NCBI GenBank assembly: GCA_013397075.1
Contig: VWZS01002959.1
Span: 62,001-126,000, forward strand
Direction of reading: 5' to 3'
DNA length: 64,000 bases
Origin: Rhabdornis inornatus
Lineage: Eukaryota > Chordata > Aves > Passeriformes > Rhabdornithidae
In this document: in pieces, positions 25,285 to 38,426 of the stretch
Layout of the letters: each line of letters starts with the position of its first letter
Position numbering within the stretch: the stretch's first letter is position 1
Notes under the pieces: model-generated
What the model saw: only the letters and a program-made list of their open reading frames with translations
What the model was told of the DNA's origin: nothing
Database searches by the model: none
Program-made: the position numbers and the translations under genes

Positions 25285-28200
25285 TACTCTGGCTGACCCC
25301 AGAGTTGGAGCTAATTACCAGGGTCCCTTACGAGAATCACAGACATTCCCAGTCCTGTAACACAGGGACCAGCAAGGTCAGCTTGCTGTTTCCCCAAACA
25401 CACAGCAAAATCGTGTTGATAAACACACTGAACCAATCAGGCCAGGTTCAGTTTACACTCCTCCCTGACACACTCATGGTTCCCTGCATACACAGGCAGA
25501 AGTATAATAATCAGTACTGAAAAAATCTTTTTTCCAGATCTACAGATTATTCCATTTAATTCCACATTGCAATTTTATAAGGAATTCCATTTTATCTAAG
25601 GACAACAGATTTAGAAATAATAAGAGTTTTTATTTTATAAAGTTCACTATCCCTATTAAAGTGTTTTCTTCTTCCTTTCAAAAGCAAAGCAAACAACCAG
25701 CCAAACAAAACATCTTGCTCAAAAGTTTCAGTGGTTTGATGTCTTATACCTGATTTGATAAATGTACAGTTTATTATTCCAGTACCATGTGACCTATGTG
25801 ACATGTCCCAGCTTTGCAAGAACTGAAAATGTCAGTGAGATGAGGAAAAAATAGTTCTCACAGTTCAGTCAGTCACTGTGGGTATTTCTGCAGGATCTTA
25901 CATTATATCCTACAGATAAAATCTAAATGATTTGCCCAGGATTGCACAGTTGCTCAACCAGAAACTAAGTAGGGATGTGTTTAAAAGGTTCTTTATTTTC
26001 CTAAGACCACTTCCTCCTCACAATGATTAGTTTCATATTCCTTGAATTTTTCCTTCTGTGTAACAGGGAAGGGATGGCTCCAGAGGCTTCCTTCCCAAAC
26101 CATGCAAAGTCTCAAATCCATCGCTTATTTAATAGTTATGCAGAGTACTGTAGCTCACTATGTAATCAATCCTACAAGGCAAAATAAATGGGAATTCAAC
26201 ATCCAGATAAAGGTTACATTCACATGATATTAGTTTCTACATATCTAGAATTAATGCAATTTAGTGGCTTTTACCAATACATATGCATACTCAGAGTTCA
26301 ATTATAAATTCTCGGTAACCAAAATCTATTTCTCTTTCTTTACATTTCTGCTACAATATGTCTTATTGCTACAGATGAGTTGCAATAAGTTTGCATCATG
26401 TCACTCATAGTACCTGGAGTTACTCCAACTCAGCTTCCTTGGTGCGTATGGCAAATCAGCGCAGAGTGGCTTCTGAGTACCGGAATAATGAGCAAGATTT
26501 TCTCTCTCAGTAAACCAATAGTAGAGCACAGAATATTTATTCTCAGTGTAGCACATTCCAAAGAACCTCATTCTACATATATAAATTCTAGTAAATAAAA
26601 TGGGATCTTAAGTCTCACAACCCTGACTGGTTATGTGCTAGTGCTTCTCCAGTTACTTCAGTGGAGATGGCCCCACTTATTCATAGCATACAATGCCTGT
26701 ATGCTTTCTTTCCTTGCTCTACAGGGAACAAGCAAATAATCACCACAGATAAATTTCTCCTCAGGACTGAAGTTTGTATACTCACGTGTGCATACTTAAG
26801 GCATGACCCCACATAATGCTGCTTGCCAGATTCTTCCTTCAAAGGACCACAGTGACGGGCGCTCAGTCACACTGCAGCCCAGCCCAGCTCTCCTAGCACT
26901 TGATTTCACACCTGAGAACAAGTAAACAGCTGTGAGCATTAACAGAGTGGCCAAAAGCAGCTTTTAGAAGAAGATGGTGATCTATGGTTTATGCTGTACA
27001 ACCAGTCTGAATGTTGTTTCACACAGAAGCTTTACTGGATTCTTTCCAATATGATGGCAGATGAGAAAGGTAAGATGTTTCCTAAGAACTTATTTCCATT
27101 ATGTAGGAAATTCAAGTTCTTATATTCATAAGCAATCTGAGCTTATGCATGTAGAGACAAAGCACAGATTACTTCTGTAGAATTTACTCTCATTTCCTGG
27201 GGAAGGAGGGAATGTTACAAGCATCCTCTTGTTATCTGTTTAGGGTAAGTTTTGCCCCTTATTTTCAAAATTTCTGGATACTTGAGTTATTTTCAAAGAG
27301 CAACCCCCAAGACTATCAACGAGGAGGATACACAGTAATGGAATGCAGTGGGTGTGACGTTTCTGTTTCAAAAGGATAAAAATACATACCCTAATCAAAA
27401 TGCCTGATGAAAAGACCAGCAGTGATCTTCCCCTGTAAAGCCTAGATAAAACCAAAAAACTGTCTGATTTTAAAAGAAAGATATTTTGTACGCCTACAGG
27501 CATTTCAGCCCTATCATGTGAATGTGCCTTCTGTTGCAAATTAATTGAAAGTGCAGTTTGGTGGAAATTATTTATCAGCAGTGTTGTTTGGTTGAATGAT
27601 TTACTTATTCTGTGAATTATCTCTATGTCTTAATACTCACCAGGGAGAATACAGGGAACAAACAGCAATCCATTGGTGCGTTACCTTCAGTTCCTGACTT
27701 AATTTAACATGTAGCCTCAAGTGCACTGCTATATGTGCATCTGTTCTTGAGGTCACAAAGCAGGAACGACAATAGTGTGATTTGCCTATGAAAAGAATAA
27801 TTGCAGTCCCCTAGTCGAGTGTAAATGGAAAAGATTATTCCAAATTCTGGTAAAAGTTGAACACTTAATAAAAAATAAAAAACCACTGAGGTTTCTTCAG
27901 GCTGTATGGACTAGCAAATTAACATCTTTCCTTTGGAGTCTTAACTCAAATTCTTAAGATCACAGCCTTCTTCCCTAATGGAAACCAGTATTCTGATTCA
28001 GGTGCTTAAAAAGTCTTGTTTCTGAGGAGAACTAGATATATAATTGTTAGAGGCACAGGACAAAATATTGGTTGCAAAATCTCTTACATTTTCCATAGAA
28101 GAAACAGGAGATCTACCCACCCTTCCTGATCAGGATGCTCCTGTGAGCTCAATCTTTCTGTCCTATCAGAAAGTCTTTTCCTCACAGGCCTCTCTATAGC

Positions 28201-30339
28201 TCAGATCTTTCAACTCATCAACTGCAGCAAAGAAGATAATGATGCCACTGACAAGGATGGATAGAGGATTTGGAGATGAGCCCCAGATATAAATCCTTCT
28301 ACCGCCTGATATGGAGAGAGGTAGGAATCAGACTCTGGTCCTTTTGGGTTTGTATATTCATAGCAAAACATGAGTTCATCTTCTGATTTCTTCTGGTTGA
28401 GACACATCAGCAGACTCCCTATCAACTTTAATTACACCCAGAGCCACCAGCTGCAAAAGTCAGTCTTTGCTGTTCTATGATATGTTTAAAATGAAAATGT
28501 AAAACATTCTCCTTCACATAGAAAAGGATGTAAATCCAGGTCAGTTCTCAGTATTTATGTTCTACAAGAATTTAACTATTTGGCTAAAGTACTTGTAGAA
28601 GGAATATAGATCTACTACTTGAAACACAGATAAGTTTTTCTGATTAAGACAGATTTTCCTAAAATTTTTGCCTACAATAGACTTAGATAAAATAATCCAC
28701 AGGAAATGAATTTTTTTGGACATAATGCTGTGGTAGAAGTTATGAACATCAACTTTTCTCTTGAGATTTTGTGGAGCTCTGATTAACTTCTACATACTTT
28801 TTGAAAAAGGCCTGCAAATCAAATGGACTAGAAAAAAATGGCCTGGAAGAAATGTAGTCTATACTGCAAGAGGCAAAGAGAAAAAAGCTGCAGAGAATGC
28901 ACCAAATCTTCATTTTACAAGTTGCTGTGAAAAGTCTGGTATTATCACTTTCCTAGAACAATCATAATACATCTTCTGCATTCAGTCAAAAGAAGGATAA
29001 AACTCATCCTTCAAAAAGCCTATAGTTAATTATGGTGGTGAAATGCCTACCTTTTGATTTAGCTATAAACTGGGAAAAACAGATTTAAGAGCTTGGGTTG
29101 CTATTCTTGTTTGAGTTCAACTTTAAAACAGTTGTTTCAGATGTCTATTTAAAATAAGAATGTGGCATATGCAATGACGTTTCCAAAACTTATTTCATTT
29201 TAAATGAGAAATTGAGTCCCAAGAGTGAGCAATCTCAGTTTTGCAGCTTTTTGGGTTCTCACCCGTGTTTTATTTTTCATGAATGTCAACATTCAACTCC
29301 ATGTGTTCTTTCAGCATTCATCCAACTTAGCTTAACTTTTTGGCCAGAGTTTGACTCTAACAGGAGAAGGAGAGGCCAATAGTAATGATATTACCCAATG
29401 CAAGCGGCCGAGTTTTCCAGCATTCAGGATCACCTCGCTGGTACTTGTTCTGGAGAGGATAATAGTATGAAAGGAAGCAGAGAGCAGAACATGAACAATA
29501 TAGATGCTTTTGACATGGACAATAGCAAGATTCATAGCATAGGCAACCTAGCTTGGAAGTTACAGAATTTCCAGCTGAGAGGAAACACTTTAGAGGAAGT
29601 AAATGGAACATACCCAAACACACTGACAACATTCTTCTAAAATCTGGTGAAAGACAACATAAAGTTGCATTTCAGTTGAAACTATAAGGAAATATAAGCT
29701 CACCATGACTATATCAACCTATCACCGGTCTGACAAGCTCCGATTTTGCAAAAAAATAAATCCTTAAAATCTTACTGTTTTCTCTGGGAGTCAGAATGTA
29801 GAGTTCTTTCTCCTACAGAACCAGTAGATTATAACAGGACCAGTAGGTTATAGATGTGTATTACTACATGCATGTTCAGGAATTAAGTCAAATACTGATG
29901 GAATACTTTGATAACAAGGCTGCCATATTGGACTTCCGTCTACCTAGGTCCTTGCAGTCCCTAAAACCATGGCAGCTTCCTTACAGTCTATTTATTCACT
30001 CATTCCCAGCAGCTAAGAGTTAGGCACTGGGTGACAGATATAGCAGAGAACAAGGCAGGAATAAACCACCAGGAATCTGAGGTATAGGAGGTAAATAAAG
30101 AACAGTGCAGCCATGGAAAGGGAGAGGCACAGAGAGACAGTCTGGAATTAGGGATTGCAAGCATTTCTTATTTAAGAAGGTGATTTATAAATAAAATATC
30201 TCTTATATTTTATAGTGTACTTTTCTCCCCACAACTATTATTTACTTTTGCAAACAGCTTCTGGTTTCACATTCCATATGTGTATACGAGGCAGAGACTT
30301 GGCTTTCTGTGCGACATTCTGGCAGCATCCCCATAATAC

Positions 30340-30720
30340 CAAAATTCATCATTAACTAATTAGAAACTGCAATCAACTGGTCAAAATTATTTTAAGAGGC
30401 CAATCAGCTTCTTCCCAACTGTACATGTCATTTTTAATTAGGAAACAAGAGGCCAGACAACACAAATAAATAGCAGTGAGGCAAGAGGCTAGCTATGGTT
30501 TGTGAGCAGCTTTCTGCGCAATCGCACCAGCAAGTCACGCCAGCTGCACTGCACTAAATAGTCTCACTGCATCCACGTGTCACACGTCTTGGATGAAATA
30601 TAGGATGCACTCATCCTATACTTAGACAGCAAGCTGTCATAATTTTATGTGGGAGAAACGTTTATCAAAAATTGGCTCTGATTAATTGGCCTGCTAGACT
30701 CAAGTCATTAATAGAAGTCA
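30340..30720. promoter_or_regulatory. Candidate conserved noncoding element (speculative)
   Basis: This stretch about 8 kb upstream of ANGPT1 is dense in homeodomain-type cores (TAATTA, TTTAATTAGG, GATTAATTGG, CATTAATAG) and has an E-box CACGTG at about 30573-30580. It lacks repeat signatures. The call is from motif density only. Confidence 0.2.
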
Positions 30721-33700
30721 GAGACAGTATTTTTGAACAGAGCTGGAAAACAGAGACAGGAATCCATGTCCTGGGGACTAGAATATTCCTAGTACTGAGG
30801 CATAGGCATTGTACTGCATATCTCTAACCAGCCCCGTGGTGCAGATGTCCCCATGTCACACTGCAGTCACAGGGAAGGAGTGCTACCTTCTGTTCAGAGA
30901 TTATCTCTAGCCTTTTTTTTACAACCTGATCTGGCCCAACGTGCCCAATGTTGGGTGTTAAACTCACTCCACAGGATGCTGTAGGAGTGTGGTTCCCTGC
31001 AGAAAGCAGGCAGAGCCACACTGTTTGAGATTGGCACCTATAACAGGTGGCAAGAATATAGATCCCATGCTTCCACCTGACACAGAAGATCTCAAAATGC
31101 CCAATCACTATAACCATAAAAATGAAGCTAATGGAATTACAAATATCTTTGGTTTCCTCTAATGAAAGTTTTCATATAAATGCTGTAGCAACTGTATTGA
31201 ATCCAAAGATGTTTATAAGTACAATGAGATTTGCAGCCAGTTCTTCAGCCACTTCTGTGAACACAGTACATTGTAGGACCTGTGACACTCTTGCAATACT
31301 CATTCTGCTGCTGTATCCATTGGAAAACCAGCTCTGAAAAATAAGCACCAGAGACTGGACTGTGTCCTCAGGACACAGTGTGCCTAGGCAGAGGTCACTG
31401 GAGCACCAGTAGCCTGAGAGCTTCATTGCAGCTCATATTATATGAATAGAACATGAAACAGTTTGAAGTACAATATTTTAAAATTAAGGTTTTTTTTCTC
31501 TGTGTACAGCACTTTTTTCTCTGTACATCTCATATACATTAACCCAGGGTACTCAAATGACCCAGTGCTCCAATAGGATGCAACTCAAAGATGAACTCTT
31601 AATTCACTTTGGTCATCATAAACCGATCAGCACACTACTAGACATTTAACTACTGTATGCCAATAAAAATGTTGTTTAAACTGTTAACTGCCTGTTTAAA
31701 GCAGTAATTAATCCCCAAGATCAACACCTTCGAAATTACTGCCACAGGGCATAGATAAATATTAACCTTGGCTCTTAGGGAGTGTTGGGCTTATGACCTG
31801 GAAGGGGATCACTCTTGGTAGTTTAGGGTTTTGCCATTGAGATGTTGTATAATTCTTAGAAGAAAAAAAATGTCAAAACCACTATTCTATTTTTAGCATC
31901 CTTGATGTAACCTTCTTACTCAGAATGTGGAGTTTTCTAACTGCAACTTTCTCTGCATATTTCCTGTGAAATAATGAAGCCCCATCCTTTGGATCAGGCA
32001 AAAATAATTTTGGTGAAATGATGAAGACTGGGTGGGACATGACTTGAGGAAATTCACATTTTTTCCTGGTAAAAGGATGACCATCCTTCTCCTGTTTGGA
32101 GACTGTGGTCAGCAGATGCTCACTGGACATTTATCAGCCATGCATGACCATGTAGGTCCCAGAGCAAGAGCCAAGTTTGTAGCACTGAGTTAATTTGAGC
32201 TGTGATGCTGGAACAAGAGAGCAGGAGGTAAAAAAGAAACACAGTAAGCAGGAGAGAAGATAGGCCTGTACCCAAGTATAACTGTTGATAAAGTACCTTA
32301 CATACCTTGTATAAAAGATAAAAAAAAAATCAGATGTTTATATAATGTCATGTATTCAGGCATTTCAGTAATTTGTACAACAATGTTATTGCACTTTATA
32401 AAAAGTACCATCTGGCCAATAATATATTTTATATAGAAAATCTTTATTTTAAAACAAGTGCCTAAATGAGGACAAATTTAACCATCAAAATCCTAAGTAC
32501 AGCTTTGAAGATGTAAACCAAATCCAAGCCAACCAGGCTCTGTGGATTTTTTTTTGCATGATAAAATCTTGTTTTTTAGATTCTGAAGTGTATAAAGAAA
32601 TATCTTATACACAGATTTTTCATCTGCCCTAGCTACACGTACATCCAAGTCTGAAGTGCCATGAACTCAGGTTCCCTTCATTCCTTACCCTACTTGACAC
32701 TATATAAGTGGCTGGGACCACTAATAAGGGATGAAGTGCAGAGTGCAGTGGCATCTGATGTGGCTCTGCCTACTCCACCCTTAATTTATCTGCTTCTGCA
32801 AGTTCTCTATTACTCATTTGGTATTTTTAAATTATTTCTTTTTATAAATATGGAACCATCACTCTGAATGCTGCCATTGGCAATAAGCAAGTATAAACTC
32901 ACCATTCCAAAAATATACTTTAAGGTAGTTAGACATGCAAAGCAAGGTTGTGGATCTGAAGGCATTCTCTGTGCACCCCTCTGGAGGCAGGGAGGCTGTC
33001 AGGCTTTGTCTAGTACAGTAGAAGGAGACAGAAAGGTTTGTAGGAACCGAAGAATGCTGGGGAAGTCATTATTATGTTGCCATCATACTGTTTTTCTTGC
33101 TTTTTTGTAATAAATTACACATACCGTTCATGTTCTGCTGAGGCCTGTCAATGTGTGAGGTATAAGCATTAGGAGGTACCACTTTTTCTACCCTGTGCTG
33201 CTCATGAGAGAAAGGAAACCCATATCACTCTTCCAAAATTTCTGTATCAGGCACTATCAACAATTTATATTTTGAAAGTTGTTTTGTGCTTTCCATTTTC
33301 ATCCTACCTGTGATGGGTGAGATTTTCTATTTTCAACAGCATAAGAAAGGTCCTGAAGACTTGAATGGGGACATAAGCAAATATAACTCAGAGCAGAATT
33401 GATACTAAATACTTTAAAGCAAGGCAATCCCTCAACTAATAAAACGTGAAGGAAACAAGATTATCCCATTCTCTCTGTTTTCTGCAACACTTTCAAAGTT
33501 TAAATTTCTTTTCCTCAGTCTTTCTCAGTGTATCTTTCTGCCATAGCATTTACCAGATTAGATCCTCCAAAGTATATAATTCCTAAAAGTGCAGGACCTC
33601 AGAAGAAAGGGGGAATCTGAAACCTGAAGAAGCACAGGAATATTTGCTTATAGATTCTTAACAGAAAAAGAAATTCTTCCTCTAATACTTTTTATCATGT

Positions 33701-34349
33701 ATTTTCAATTAGTACATGATTAAAACATTTAGCTGAGAATATCATGCAAAGATGAGAAGTGGCTTCACTGTTGCATCAGAGATTAGACAAAACAAAGAAT
33801 ATTTGAACTCAGTAGGCAGGTCAGTACTGATGGGAAGATTTCAGCTGCAACGTGCAGTCTTCTTTATTGACACGATGTAAAAGACTCGATTCAGATTGTG
33901 ATCCACATAATTTACAGGAAGACAACCATATGGTATCCAGACAGCTATTGATCTGCTCTGCATCACTTTTCAGTCAAACCATAGTGATCCAAGGTGCTTG
34001 AGCAGCAAATTTGAAGCTGCCTGTACTAAATGGTTTAGAATGCCTTGGCAACAGAGGCTGCTGCAAATATTGGATCTTCCTCTGCACGCTTACAAAATTT
34101 CATGACAAGTTCAAGATCTTGGCCCATTTAACTAACGTGTTTTATGAACATTGCACAAGATATCCAATGGATCTACTAAAGATCATGGGTGATAAATGTA
34201 TTCAAGTGTAAGGGAGCTCAAAAGAAAAAGACCATCTTTTCAGGGAAAGAAACTGGTTGCTTGTGTTTAGATGGAAAGTACCTTACAAGTTTCTAATTCC
34301 AGATGGAAGGCACATTTCTCTACAAAGCATTTAAGCAACATAAATACAT

Positions 34350-34424
34350 GCCTTTTTCTTTTTTCTTTTTTTTTCCTTTTTTTTTCCTTTTTGTTTTCTT
34401 TTTTTTTTCCTTCCTTTTGTTCTA
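34350..34424 (+). repeat. Long polypyrimidine (T/C) tract
   Basis: A tract of T runs broken by single or paired C (and one G). Open frames across it code for phenylalanine runs and are not genes. Confidence 0.9.
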
Positions 34425-35630
34425 TTTTCATTGGGTTGTGGATTTTTTGTTTTTGGTTTGGGGCATTTTTTTGTTTGTTTATTATGCTTTAAAGCTACTT
34501 GTATGTCACAAAGGCAGGAGACAAGTATTATAATTCCCCAGTCCAAACAACACTCTAATGATGTGGAATATGCCTTAAGAAAGGAGAAAGAAGCAACTAA
34601 GAGAAATAAAATACAACTAGGCTGTGATTTTTGCGATAGGTGCTGTTATAATCAACAAGTGTATTTTCATATACATAAATATTTCCTCAGGTGAGGGAAA
34701 TATAGAAGTGTTAGATGAAATTGGAGGTCAGGAAGCTACTAGGAAGTTGGGGTGACATTCAAGTCTTGTCTCCCATTGGTGGGAGACTTCTACTGGTGGG
34801 AGTTTGTAACAGGAGAAGTAGGATTTTGGAAGTATGTTGCCTGTGCATATTAGCATCTCTATATGCAGATGAATTTTATAGAAAAGTAGTTCTCATTAAT
34901 GTTAAATCACTACCACCTTTTTTTTCAGAAGGGTAAAAGAAAACTGAAGTGAGAATACGATGCTTGTGGGTACTTTGGCCTAGAAAAAAAATGTGCTTAT
35001 TATACAAGAGTCTACCTTAACTCTTTTCTAAGCAATAAATGTAGAAGTTTTGAGCTAAATTGAATATTAAAATCCAAACAAACAGAAAAATCCAACAAAG
35101 GAAAGCTGCAGTCCATTGTTTATCTCTTTAGCTTTATGCTTCTGCTCTATTTAATAAGAGTGCTCTGATTTAATAAGAGTGATTTTGCTGTGCTGCTAAT
35201 CAAAGAAAAGGACAAAGATCACCCGTGATGGGACCTCTTACACAGATTCTACCACTAGTGAAAACTGCCATTAAGTAGTTAAAAAAAGAGAAAAGTAGGT
35301 AAGCTGCATATAAGCAGATATAAAATTGAACAAGATACTCATACAATATCATTCATGTAACATTTAAATGATGCAGTGGAGGCCTATATATAATTTTATT
35401 CTTGAAAAAGATAACTCGAAATTAAATCTCCTCTAAAATATCCATTCTTACAGGAGAGGCTACTTCAAAAAACATAAATTCCAGTTCCCGTGCACTTATC
35501 TATACAGGCTTTTGGAACTTGTTTCAAACCAAAGGAAGTCGCAGTCACTGCAGCAAAGCAAAGTCTAGCTTGACAGAAGTTAGTCTGATCTCTACAACAC
35601 TGTCACTAGTGTGGTTTTGCTGTATATTTG

Positions 35631-36162
35631 AATCATAGAATTGTTAGGTTGGAAAAAAACCTCTGGGAACATAAAATTATCCCTGCACTGTCAAGTCCAC
35701 CACCAAACCACATCGCTGAGTGCCCTGTCCACAGGTCTTTTGTACACATCCAGGGATGGTGACTTAGCCACTTCCCAGGATAGCCTGTTCCAATGCTTGA
35801 CAGTACTTTCAGTGAANCGCTAAGGCTGGTTAGCTGTGCTAAGGCTGGGGTTGTTACCTGCCCCTGCGCTGCCGGAGCCCTTTCCCCGGGCACGGCCCCG
35901 CCAGCCCNAGGATAGCCTGTTCCAATGCTTGACAGTACTTTCAGTGAAGAAAGTTTACCTAACATTCAATCTAAACTTCCACTGGTGCAACATGAAACCA
36001 TTTCCTCGCATCCTATTTCTTGTTACCTGGGAGAAGAAACTGAGTCTCACCTCTCTACAACCTCTGCTCAGGTAATTGTAGAGAGCAATAAGATCCTTTT
36101 CGAATCTGCTTTTCTCCAGACTAAACACCCCCAGCACTCTTAGCCATTCACCATGAGTCCTG
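35631..36162 (-). mobile_element. CR1 LINE 3' part, interrupted by an assembly artefact
   Basis: The plus strand starts AATCATAGAATTGTTAGGTT and continues through GTCAAGTCCACCACCAAACC, ATCCAGGGATGGTGACTTAG, AATGCTTGACAGTACTTTCA and CTCTACAACCTCTGCTCAGG, the reverse complement of the CR1 3' UTR and ORF2 end. The element is split at 35817-35908 by a 90-base GC-rich insert bounded by N characters, and a 40-base CR1 segment is repeated on both sides. Without that insert the alignment to CR1 is continuous. Confidence 0.9.
35777..35948. other. Probable misassembly: N-bounded insert with duplicated edge
   Basis: The 40 bases at 35777-35816 reappear exactly at 35909-35948. Between them are N (35817), a 90-base insert (35818-35907) and N (35908). 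The insert holds CTAAGGCTGGTTAGCTGTG units and a GC-rich tail. The same units occur in the minisatellite at 36281-36479, so the piece probably belongs there. Confidence 0.85.
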
Positions 36163-36280
36163 AAATAGATGTTTGAAATTCCTGTTATACCCTAATCCAA
36201 GAAGGTGGGGGTGTTAATTGTTTATGTAGAGATGTTAGAAGGACAGTGACAAAGTGATTCCTTCCCACGGTAAGGGATGC

Positions 36281-36479
36281 TCCTGAGGTGTGAGCAGCTC
36301 CTGAGGCTGAATACCTGTGCTAAGGCTGGTTAGCTGTGCCAAGGCTGGTTAGCTGCTGCTGAGGCTGGTTAGCTTCTGCTGAGGCTGTTACATGTGCTGA
36401 GGCTGTTACCTGTGCTGAGGCTGGTTACATGTGCTGATGCTCTTTACCTGTGCTGAGGCTGGTTACATGTGCTGATGCT
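36281..36479 (+). repeat. Minisatellite with units near TGCTGAGGCTGGTTACCTG
   Basis: About nine imperfect copies of an approximately 20-bp unit (GCTGAGGCTGGTTA followed by GCTGTG, CATGTG or CCTGTG) run up to an N at 36480. The array probably continues into unresolved sequence, so its true length is unknown. Confidence 0.85.
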
Positions 36480-36480
36480 N

Positions 36481-36840
36481 GGATCGCGGATCGCGGGCCC
36501 CCCCTGCCGGCCGCGCCCCGCACTGCGGAGCGAGGGGAAGGGGCCGTGCGAGCACGCCCGGCACGGCAGCGGCAACCAGGGCAAAATCCTCCTCGCCGCT
36601 GCGTTCGAATACAATGGGCTTACTGAGAGTGCTTTGAGATGCTCCGCAGAATCCGCAGTTTCTGTGTAGTCCGGCTAGCCAGATCCGCCAATGCAGCTGC
36701 GACGGCAGAAGAGTGAGAAGCCGGGGCACGAGCCAGTCTGGGCGCGGGGCAAGGAGGCAGAGGTGCTTAACCTGTGCTTAACCCTTCCTTTAGTAAATGT
36801 AGCAAATGTACCCTAGGGTCCCCGACGCCGGGTTCTGACT
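36481..36840. promoter_or_regulatory. Isolated CpG-dense block (orphan CpG island candidate)
   Basis: Immediately after the N at 36480 the sequence becomes very GC-rich. I count about 29 CpG dinucleotides between 36481 and 36760, with further ones to about 36830, in a region where CpG is otherwise rare. It starts GGATCGCGGATCGCGG. No recognised gene start flanks it and the open frames across it look like nothing known. It could be an orphan CpG island, the promoter of an unannotated transcript, an unmethylated tandem-repeat locus, or sequence misplaced during assembly. Confidence 0.55.
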
Positions 36841-37104
36841 AGCTGCAATTATCACTAGCAGGTCGCTAGTGAAAATATATCCTTTTAATGACCTGCAGAG
36901 TACATAGGAAATTATTCCTTTCTTTTGCTGCATATTTTCCCTAATTTTCTGTCATTTTCTAAGCAAAATTTAAAAAAAAAGGAATAGAGATTTATATTCA
37001 GATTTCTACTGAAACCTGCATGTTGGCTTGCAGCTCATTGAAGTTTTCAACATGTAATTGCCAACTGAGAGATGCTACTGATTGAAGTGGTTACCTTGGA
37101 ACAA

Positions 37105-37281
37105 GATGCGCAGAGAACCTATAGATGTCCCAACTCTGAAATTGTTCAAGATCAGGATGGATGCGGCTTTGAGCAGCCTGGTCTCGTGGAAGGTGTTATT
37201 GATCGTGGAAGAGAAGTTGGAATTAGAAGATCGTTAAGGTCCCTTTTTCCTAACACATTCTGTGATTCTGTGAAATTCTGT
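37105..37281 (+). mobile_element. CR1 LINE 3' end
   Basis: The run AGAACCTATAGATGTCCCAA, TGAGCAGCCTGGTCTCGTGG, AAGGTGTTATTGATC, TTAAGGTCCC and TGTGATTCTGTGAAATTCTG matches the CR1 3' end, with the terminal ATTCTG-type repeat. It is short and diverged. The open frame at 37072-37371 is a by-product of this element. Confidence 0.85.
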
Positions 37282-38426
37282 AAAAGTAAACTTTCCTACT
37301 TCAATTATTTTCACATTACTACATACTTCATAATCAAAAGTACTTCAAGTATTGTTCCCTCCAATATTTAAAGCAGAAAATTTTCTAGAAGTTCAAATTA
37401 ATCATTATACCAGAATGTGATTTCATGATTAGAGACTGCCTTAACAGACATATTCTTCATAAACGAAGGGAAAAAAAAAAACCTAACAACAAACCTCTCA
37501 CTCAGTCCAGGCAATGTCATATTTCTGGCATTAGCAAAGGCTTTTGTGTTAAAAATGCCCTGTACAAATGATAAATCGGCTTCACAGCAGGGGGGAAATC
37601 TTGAAGTCATTAAAGTTAATGAAAATTTTTCCATGGAACCAGGATTTTGCCTAAAAATATTTTTGCTATTTTTTCGGTAACTCTCTGACTGTACAATCTT
37701 ATGACACACTCTACTGCAGCCTTGGTTAAAGGATCTGGGCTTGGAACCAAGCCTCAGTCCCTTATCAGACTAATTCTACTTGTTTCAGTCAGCTGTAAAC
37801 AATTGATACCATCACTGAAAAGTGCAAGAAATCTGTTATAAATAATATTATCTGTCCTTGGAGAAATGTCATTCTCCCCTTTACACATAATGCTGACCTA
37901 TATGTAATCTTAAACGCCGTGCAGTGACGTTAGCATTTCAGAGTGCTCAAAACTCAGAGCCCATACTGCTGTGTGTGGTGTGCAACAGGCACATGCAGTC
38001 TCCTCCTTCCTAAAGAAAGAAAGGTCTCAAGCTCCAATTCTGAGGCAGCACACGCCTACACAGGTCACCAGTGAAGGCACATGGGGTGCAGGATCTTTGT
38101 GAACAAGAACTGGCCCAATGGGACAGATTGCTTCAGACTGGCTGAAAGGAGTTGAGCAACAGCAGAGAACTCTTAACATCCTTACAGTTGTACAATGGCA
38201 GCATTCATGCACATTTGTGCAGCATTCTGCTATGGCAGAATGCTTGCATAAAGATTCAAAAATCTTTTTACTACAATGGTTTGTATTTTCTATCAGGTGC
38301 AAAATGAAACTAAATTAGTCACTGAGAGCAAAAGCAGAAACAGGGTAAATTATATTTAGATATTTGTGAACTGGTAGCTTTAATACTAACTGACATGCTC
38401 GAGTAAGCAATGATGTGGGATGCCAA

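Larger units (their letters stand above)
22801..35630. other. Upstream intergenic sequence without recognised genes
   Basis: This AT-rich stretch has only short, unconvincing open frames on both strands. I see an 8-bp tandem repeat at 25249-25284, a somewhat GC-richer unclassified block at about 24650-25150, a homeodomain-motif-rich part at about 30340-30720, and a long pyrimidine tract at 34350-34424. No splice-bounded coding exon or RNA gene was recognised. Confidence 0.6.

Noticed and set aside
34271..34546. Open frames rich in Phe on plus and Lys on minus
   Set aside because: They read through the polypyrimidine tract at 34350-34424 and are simple-sequence artefacts.
35633..36143. Open frames containing unknown residues
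   Set aside because: They cross the N-bounded insert in a CR1 element, so they are products of the assembly artefact.
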